A stretch of DNA of 64,000 bases. It comes from Polyangium mundeleinium (GTDB lineage Bacteria; Myxococcota_A; Polyangia; Polyangiales; Polyangiaceae). Shown here one piece after another: positions 59,079-64,000 of this stretch. Position 1 is the first letter of the stretch. Every line of letters starts with the position of its first letter. The DNA is taken from contig NZ_JAQNDO010000001.1 of the NCBI RefSeq assembly GCF_028369105.1, forward strand, positions 12,680,501 through 12,744,500, written 5' to 3'. The position numbers were made by a program, and so were the translations under genes. A model generated the notes under the pieces. That model worked only from the letters and a program-made list of their open reading frames with translations. It was not told the DNA's origin and did not search any database.

Positions 59079-59230
59079 CGGCACGGGGTCTCTCGTGCCA
59101 GGGACCACTGGAGACGGCCAAGTTTCGGGCCGCCGCGCCCCGCTTCGACCGCCCGTTCGGCGGAGCGGTACGATTTACGGTTTTCGCTGCGCGAATCTCC
59201 GTCGGCCCGAGTTAGGCTTGCGCCGCCCAC

Positions 59231-60616
59231 ATGGCAAGCGCGGCGCGTGTCCTGGTCATCGACGACAGCCCGACCATTCTGAAGGTCGTCAGCGCCATCC
59301 TGGCCCGCAACGGCTACGAGCCTACCACCGCCCGCGACGGCGTGGCGGGGCTCGAGCTCATCCGCAAAGGCCCGAAGTTCGACCTCGTCCTGCTCGACTT
59401 CGTGATGCCGCGGATGAACGGCTACCAGTTCTGCCGCGAGCTCCGGTCGGACGCGACGCACCGCACCTTGCCCGTCGTGCTGATGAGCGCCAAGGGCGAC
59501 AAGATCCGCGGCACGTTCGTCCAGCAAACGGGCGCCGTCGACGCGATCACGAAACCCTTCGACGCGCGCGCGCTCGTCACCGTGGTCGAGGGCGCGCTCG
59601 CCAAGACCGCCGAGGGCCGCTCGCCGCGCCCCGTCCCCGAGGGCCAGAAGATGCCCGAGGAGGAGGTGCTGCCGGTCGAGAGCATGCGCCCGAGCATGCA
59701 CATCCGGCACGCGCGGCAGCGCGCCAGCGTGGAGTTCGCGCAGCAGGTCGCGAACGCCGTCGTGCCTGCGATCCTCGCCATCTCGCCCGAGGATCGCGCG
59801 AGCGAGGCCTCCGTCATGGCCGCCGTCGCGCGCGCGATGACGCCCGACATCCTCGCGGCGCTCTCGCTCACGGTGAAGGACCTCGACCCGGGCGACGGCG
59901 TGCGCGAGGCGATGAGCGGTGACCTCTCGGTCGTGGCGCTCGCCGAGATCCTCCAGGTGCTCGGCATGCAGCGCCAGACGGGCGTCCTGCACGTCACGAA
60001 CAACCGCACCTCGATCACGATCTCCATGCGGCAGGGGCAGATCGATTTCGTGCAGTCGCGCGGCGCCACCGAAGAGTACCGCCTCGGCCGCTACTTCCTG
60101 GAGAAGGGCGCGCTCTCGCGTGACCAGCTCGATACGCTCCTCGCCGATCTCCGCGGCTCGAACAAGCTGCTCGGCGAAGAGGTCGTGGCCCGCGGCATCG
60201 TCACGCGCGAGGAGCTCGTCGACATCCTGACCAAGCAGTCGAGCGAGCTCATCTACGACATGCTCCGCTGGCCGTACGGGCGCTTCTCCTTCACGAAGGA
60301 GCCGTTCCGCCCCGAGGCCGACATGGCGAAGCTCACCCTCGGCGTGAGCGCGCTCGTCCTCGAAGGCTTCCGCCGCGTCGACGAGTGGCGGCTCATGGAG
60401 GGCACGATCCACTTCGATCAGGTGCCCGTGATCGATCAGTTTGCGCTCGAAGGACTTTCGCCCGGCCAGCTCGCGCGGCCCGAGCGGCTCGTGCTCGACG
60501 CAGTGAACGGGCAGCGCACGGTGAGCGAGGTCGTCAAGGAGAGCACCGTCGGCTCCTTCGACGCGGTGAAGATCATCTACCAGTTCTTGCAATCGCGCGT
60601 CCTTCGCACGAGGTAG
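59231..60616 (+). CDS. Response regulator with DUF4388 (PATAN) domains
   Basis: 461 residues. The receiver domain (5-130) has Asp11-Asp12, phospho-acceptor Asp56 in VLLDFVMPRMNGY, VLMSAKGD and ITKPFDAR with the conserved Lys. A Glu/Pro linker follows. The DUF4388 region (about 235-455) has SVVALAEILQVLGMQRQTGV and MRQGQIDFVQSRGATEEYRL, then EEVVARGIVTREELVDILTK. DUF4388/PATAN domains are typical of myxobacterial and cyanobacterial regulators and are thought to mediate protein contacts in gliding or chemosensory signalling. It leads the operon with CheW, MCP and CheA genes. Confidence 0.92.
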   Translation: MASAARVLVIDDSPTILKVVSAILARNGYEPTTARDGVAGLELIRKGPKFDLVLLDFVMPRMNGYQFCRELRSDATHRTLPVVLMSAKGDKIRGTFVQQTGAVDAITKPFDARALVTVVEGALAKTAEGRSPRPVPEGQKMPEEEVLPVESMRPSMHIRHARQRASVEFAQQVANAVVPAILAISPEDRASEASVMAAVARAMTPDILAALSLTVKDLDPGDGVREAMSGDLSVVALAEILQVLGMQRQTGVLHVTNNRTSITISMRQGQIDFVQSRGATEEYRLGRYFLEKGALSRDQLDTLLADLRGSNKLLGEEVVARGIVTREELVDILTKQSSELIYDMLRWPYGRFSFTKEPFRPEADMAKLTLGVSALVLEGFRRVDEWRLMEGTIHFDQVPVIDQFALEGLSPGQLARPERLVLDAVNGQRTVSEVVKESTVGSFDAVKIIYQFLQSRVLRTR

Positions 60617-60620
60617 GCGT

Positions 60621-61061
60621 GTGCGACGCGGGGGCGTGCTCGTGAGGGTCTCGGTCGCGAAGGACGGACGCTTCGTGCTCGTGCCGGCGGAGGTCGTGCG
60701 CGGCGTCTTCGTGCTCCCCTCGATCACGCCCGTCGAGGGCCTGCGCAAGCCTGCCGCGGGCGTCGGGCTCGCGAACGGCGAGGTCGTCACGGTCCTCTGC
60801 ATCGACGAGGAAGGGCTCTCGCCGTCGTCGCAGAACGAACGCACGACGGCCGTCCTCTGCGACCTCGGCGGCGAGCCCGTCGCCATCGTGGGCCGCGCGA
60901 TCGAGTCGTCGGGGCTCTTCGAAGAGGCGCGAGACGGGTTCGTGCGCGCGGGCGAGACGGACGCCGCGATCCTCGATGTCGCGGCCCTCCGTCGCGAGGC
61001 CGAGGAGGCAATCTGGACGGCGCGCACGGCGGTGCTTCGTTCGCCGCAGGCGGCGTCGTGA
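60621..61061 (+). CDS. CheW-like adaptor protein
   Basis: 146 residues, GTG start 4 bases after the receiver gene. The sequence has the CheW barrel pattern: VSVAKDGRFVLVPAEVVRGV, then ITPVEGLRKPAAGVGLANGE, VVTVLCIDEEGL and RTTAVLCDLGGEPVAIVGRA. It is short and acidic, and lacks some of the conserved loop residues, so binding to CheA is assumed from the operon. Its stop overlaps the next start by four bases. Confidence 0.8.
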   Translation: MRRGGVLVRVSVAKDGRFVLVPAEVVRGVFVLPSITPVEGLRKPAAGVGLANGEVVTVLCIDEEGLSPSSQNERTTAVLCDLGGEPVAIVGRAIESSGLFEEARDGFVRAGETDAAILDVAALRREAEEAIWTARTAVLRSPQAAS

Positions 61062-61882
61062 GCGCGCCGCGCAGGCGGAGGTGGATCGACGTGCTCCGGC
61101 GCGCGGCCGAGCCCGCGAGCGCGCCCGAGACGCCTGCGGACGTCGACACGGCGCTCTGGTCGGCGCACGGCGAAGCGCAACGCGCCGTGACCGAGGCGGC
61201 CGAGGGCGCGCCGCGCCTGATGGAAGCTGTCACGCGGCAACGCGCCTCGATCGAGGGCGTCTCCGAGCGCGCCGGCGCGATGGCCGCGCACGCCGATGGC
61301 CTCACGCTCGCGGCCACGCGTGTCGCCGATCTGTTCGAGCGCCTCAGCGTGATCGCGCTGAACGCGGGCCTCGAAGGCGCGCGCACGCCGGAGCCCCAAG
61401 GCAAGGCGCTGCTCCTGGTCTCCGAGGAGATCCGCACGCACGCCGCGCGCGGGGCCGAGGCCACGCGTGATCTCGTCGCGGTCGTCGAGGAGATGGCCGC
61501 CGAGACGAGCCTGCTCCGCGGCGAGCTCACAAACGTCCTCATGGCCGCCGACGAGACGGGCGGATCCGCGCGCACGCTCGGCGACGCCGCTGTCCGCGCG
61601 GGCCTCGCGCTCGGCGACGTCGAGAAGCACCTGCGCCGCGCCACGGGCATCGATCCCGAGGTCGCGCGGGCCGTCGCGCTCGCGGCCGAGCATGCGCGTG
61701 GCCTCCTCTCGGCGCTCTCCACGCTCCGCGCCACCACCCCTGCGCGCCCGCTCCTGCTCGGCGCGCTCCGCCCTGTGCTCGCGCCTCTCTCGCGCTTGCT
61801 CGGCGAACTCGGGGACGAAGGTCGTGCAGGGGAAGCCTCGCCCGGATCGCCGCAGGGCGACGACGGTGGGGCTTCGCCGTGA
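61058..61882 (+). CDS. Soluble methyl-accepting chemotaxis-like protein
   Basis: 274 residues without any membrane segment or sensor domain. The signalling hairpin is VIALNAGLEGARTPEPQGK, a version of the MCP tip IALNAAIEAARAGE..G. Long Ala/Glu/Arg helices surround it (AAEGAPRLMEAVTRQRASIE, RGAEATRDLVAVVEEMAAET). It may be a cytoplasmic receptor fed by a partner protein. The tip is partly degenerate (AAIEAARAGE-like to GLEGARTPEP), and a methylation site is not obvious. It overlaps both neighbours by four bases. Confidence 0.83.
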   Translation: MSAPRRRRWIDVLRRAAEPASAPETPADVDTALWSAHGEAQRAVTEAAEGAPRLMEAVTRQRASIEGVSERAGAMAAHADGLTLAATRVADLFERLSVIALNAGLEGARTPEPQGKALLLVSEEIRTHAARGAEATRDLVAVVEEMAAETSLLRGELTNVLMAADETGGSARTLGDAAVRAGLALGDVEKHLRRATGIDPEVARAVALAAEHARGLLSALSTLRATTPARPLLLGALRPVLAPLSRLLGELGDEGRAGEASPGSPQGDDGGASP

Positions 61883-63930
61883 CGGCGGATCGCGAGATCA
61901 CCCGCCTCCTCCTCGAAGAGATCCAGCGCCACGCCCCTGCGCTCGACGGCGACGCGCTCGACGACGCCCCGCGCCGCGCGATCCACGCGCTGAAAGGATC
62001 GGCCGGCCTCGCGGGCGAGCGCGCGCTCTTCGACTCCCTCGCGCGGCTCGAACGACGCCTCGTCGACGGCGACGCCACTGCCCTCGTCGACGCGCGTGCG
62101 GTCCTCTCCATCGCGGGCGACGCCCTCGCTGCGGGCCGCCCCATCCCGGCGCCTGCATGGCCCGAGCCTCCGTGGGATCTCCGCGGACGCCCGGCGCCGC
62201 CCGAAAAACGCGCGCGTTATGCGGCGGAAATGAGCGATCGCCTCGCGCGGGTCGACGAGCTCCTCGCGGGTGAGCTCCCCGAGCCGCACGCCATCGCCGG
62301 CATCTTCCGCGAGGTGCACGCCATGAAGGCCGCCGCGCTCGCGGCCGGCGACGACGCCACCGCGTGGTTTTGCCATGGCCTCGAAGATCGCGCGCGCGAC
62401 GCGAGCCGCAGCGACGTCGAGGCGCGCCGGGCCATCGGCGAAATCGCGCGCTGGCGGGGCCTGCTCGGCGAGCTCGTCGCCGCGCCCGATCGTGCGGTCG
62501 AAGTCCTCCGCCGCCTCGCGTACGGCGCTCGTTCGAGCTCGCAGCCCCCGCCCTCCTACAGCACGCCCGATCAGCCTCCGCACAGCACCCCCGAGCCCTC
62601 GCTCGATCCTCGCGCCGCGCGCCTCTCCGGCGACACCCTCCGCGTCTCCACCGCCGCTCTCGATCGCCTCCTCGATCGTGTCCGCTCCCTCGAACGCGCC
62701 GAATCCGCCATCGCCGCGGCCGGCCGTGAGCTCGGCGTCCTTGCCACCCGCGCGCGTCGCGTCCGCAGCTCCCTCGCCGAGACCCGCGGCCCGCACGACG
62801 CCCTCCCTCGCCGCGCGAAACGCCTCCGCAAGGCCACCGCTGCCGTCGCGGCTCTCTCCGACGCCCTCGACGCCGAGGCTGCCACGCTCCTCGGCATCGC
62901 CGAGCGCTCGCGCTTCGAGGCGGCCTCCGCGCACGCCGACATCGCGCTCATGCGCACCACCACCGTCGCGACCCTCTTCGATCGTGTCGTCTCCGCGGCG
63001 ATCGCGCAGGCCCGCAGGCTCGGCCGTGACGTCCGTGTCCTCGCGCGCGGCGGCGAAACCCTCATCGATCGCCGTGTCGCCGAGGGCCTCTTCGACCCGC
63101 TCCTCCAGCTCGTCCAGAACGCCATCGTCCACGGCATCGAGCCCGAGATCACGCGCGCGCATCACGGCAAACCTCCCGCCGGCCGCGTCGAGATCTCCGC
63201 CGAGCAGCGCGGCGCCGCGCTCCGCATCGTCGTGCGGGATGACGGCGCCGGCGTCGACATCGAGCGCGTGCGTTCACGTGCCGTCTCGCGTGGCGCCATC
63301 GCCTCGGCGCGTGCTGTCACGGCCGATCACAAAGCGCTCCTCGGCCTCCTCTTCGTCCCGGGCTTCACCTTGCGCGAGAACGTCGACCTCCTCGCGGGCC
63401 GTGGCCTCGGCCTTGGCCTCGTGCGTGAGTCCGTGCGCCGCCTCGGCGGCACCGTGCGCCTCGCGAGCCGACCTTCCGAAGGCCTCACGGCCACCCTCGA
63501 CGTCCCGCTCGAGCGCGGCCTCGTGCGTGTCCTGTGGGTCCGCGCGGGCGAGGACGTCTATGCGATCCCGGCGCGCCTCGTTCGACGCATCGCCTTTGGC
63601 GCCGACCTCCCGAACATGCTCGCGTTTCCGCTCGCGGCTTGCGTGCGTGGGCTCGGCGCGCTCGAGACCGGCGAGGCGCTTGGCCCCGACGATGGACCTT
63701 CGTACCTCCTCGAGCTCGATCCGGGCCGCGAGGACGAGCCTTCCTTCTTCGTCTCGGTCACGTCCGTCGGCGAGATCGAGGAGGCCTCGTTGCATGCGGC
63801 TCCGCCGCTCGTCGCGCTCGCGGGCCCGTACAACGGCGCGATCGTGCGAGGCGACACCGTGCGCTTGTGCCTCGACGTCCACGCGCTGGCGGAGCTCGTG
63901 TACCTGGTGCAGGGACGGCGCGCGCCCTGA
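61879..63930 (+). CDS. CheA-like histidine kinase with two HPt domains
   Basis: 683 residues. The first HPt has IHALKGSAGLAGERALFDSL (His36 likely phosphorylated). A second HPt-like domain holds REVHAMKAAALAAGDDA (about 143-159). After a Pro/Ser linker comes a helical dimerisation region, then the kinase: LLQLVQNAIVHGIEPE (N box, about 410), IVVRDDGAGVDIERV (G1) and LLAGRGLGLGLVRESVRRLG (G2), and a CheW-like regulatory domain from about 535. All ATP-site motifs are intact. It phosphorylates response regulators; the receiver-DUF4388 protein is the likely target in this operon. No CheB or CheR is in the window. Confidence 0.92.
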   Translation: MTADREITRLLLEEIQRHAPALDGDALDDAPRRAIHALKGSAGLAGERALFDSLARLERRLVDGDATALVDARAVLSIAGDALAAGRPIPAPAWPEPPWDLRGRPAPPEKRARYAAEMSDRLARVDELLAGELPEPHAIAGIFREVHAMKAAALAAGDDATAWFCHGLEDRARDASRSDVEARRAIGEIARWRGLLGELVAAPDRAVEVLRRLAYGARSSSQPPPSYSTPDQPPHSTPEPSLDPRAARLSGDTLRVSTAALDRLLDRVRSLERAESAIAAAGRELGVLATRARRVRSSLAETRGPHDALPRRAKRLRKATAAVAALSDALDAEAATLLGIAERSRFEAASAHADIALMRTTTVATLFDRVVSAAIAQARRLGRDVRVLARGGETLIDRRVAEGLFDPLLQLVQNAIVHGIEPEITRAHHGKPPAGRVEISAEQRGAALRIVVRDDGAGVDIERVRSRAVSRGAIASARAVTADHKALLGLLFVPGFTLRENVDLLAGRGLGLGLVRESVRRLGGTVRLASRPSEGLTATLDVPLERGLVRVLWVRAGEDVYAIPARLVRRIAFGADLPNMLAFPLAACVRGLGALETGEALGPDDGPSYLLELDPGREDEPSFFVSVTSVGEIEEASLHAAPPLVALAGPYNGAIVRGDTVRLCLDVHALAELVYLVQGRRAP

Positions 63931-63962
63931 CGCGCTCTTCGTTCCTGCTTCCTGTTCGTGGC

Positions 63963-64000
63963 TGGCGGAGAGAGAGGGATTCGAACCCTCGGATCAGTTT
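63963..64000 (-). tRNA. tRNA-Ser, 3' part only
   Basis: Read on the minus strand, the last 38 bases of the window give the end of a variable arm, a T arm with a 5-bp stem and a 7-base ttcgaat loop, an acceptor strand tctctcc, the discriminator G and an encoded CCA. This sequence is typical of serine tRNAs. The anticodon lies outside the window, so the isoacceptor is unknown. Confidence 0.85.

Overview
The window looks like a chromosome segment of a high-GC myxobacterium, most likely of the Polyangiales (Sorangium/Polyangium group). The reasons are the very GC-rich third positions, many lipoproteins with Gly- or Pro-rich linkers, a MYXO-CTERM-like tail on a trypsin-like protease, a DUF4388 response regulator beside chemosensory genes, an eCIS-type DUF4157 protein, and dense operons with ATGA/GTGA overlaps. 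I identify 57 protein genes (one of them frameshifted) and the 3' end of a tRNA-Ser at the right edge. No prophage, insertion sequence, integrase or CRISPR array was seen.

Left part (1-12.3 kb): the start of a gluconolactonase-like lipoprotein gene cut by the window edge; a DUF4157 protein plus partner; an operon of TsaE, a lone MlaE permease and a SAM methyltransferase; two envelope genes; and the complete succinate dehydrogenase operon sdhCAB. 12.3-29.9 kb: a LivJ-LivH pair without the other transporter parts; tlyA coupled to a BtuF-like binding protein and a trypsin-like protease; divergent from these comEC, a radical-SAM gene, two thioredoxin-fold genes and a GbsR-type regulator; then a frameshifted double-FHA gene, a signal-peptidase-like gene, a second trypsin-like lipoprotein and outer-membrane genes.

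29.9-32.9 kb is an accessory cassette downstream of proB. It holds a polymorphic-toxin-type gene with its probable immunity gene, two relic copies of the toxin core each followed by immunity-like genes, a 21-bp minisatellite and a diverged second copy of the proB 3' end at its far side. The DUF4157 gene pair (1.1-3.5 kb) is flanked in the same manner by a decayed second copy of the neighbouring methyltransferase 3' end. Two loci of this design in one window are the most striking structural observation.

32.9-52.7 kb: proB, an FAD monooxygenase, a SulP transporter plus beta-carbonic anhydrase operon, a 1559-residue NACHT NTPase fused to a C-terminal metallophosphoesterase (a candidate NLR-like defence protein), a degenerate ABC ATPase coupled to an unusual SppA, and an operon of a UbiA-type prenyltransferase, a CPBP protease, a small lipoprotein and a UTP-sugar uridylyltransferase. 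52.8-64 kb: the classical MoxR-DUF58-transglutaminase operon, a large membrane protein, then a chemosensory operon (receiver-DUF4388, CheW, soluble MCP, CheA) and the partial tRNA.
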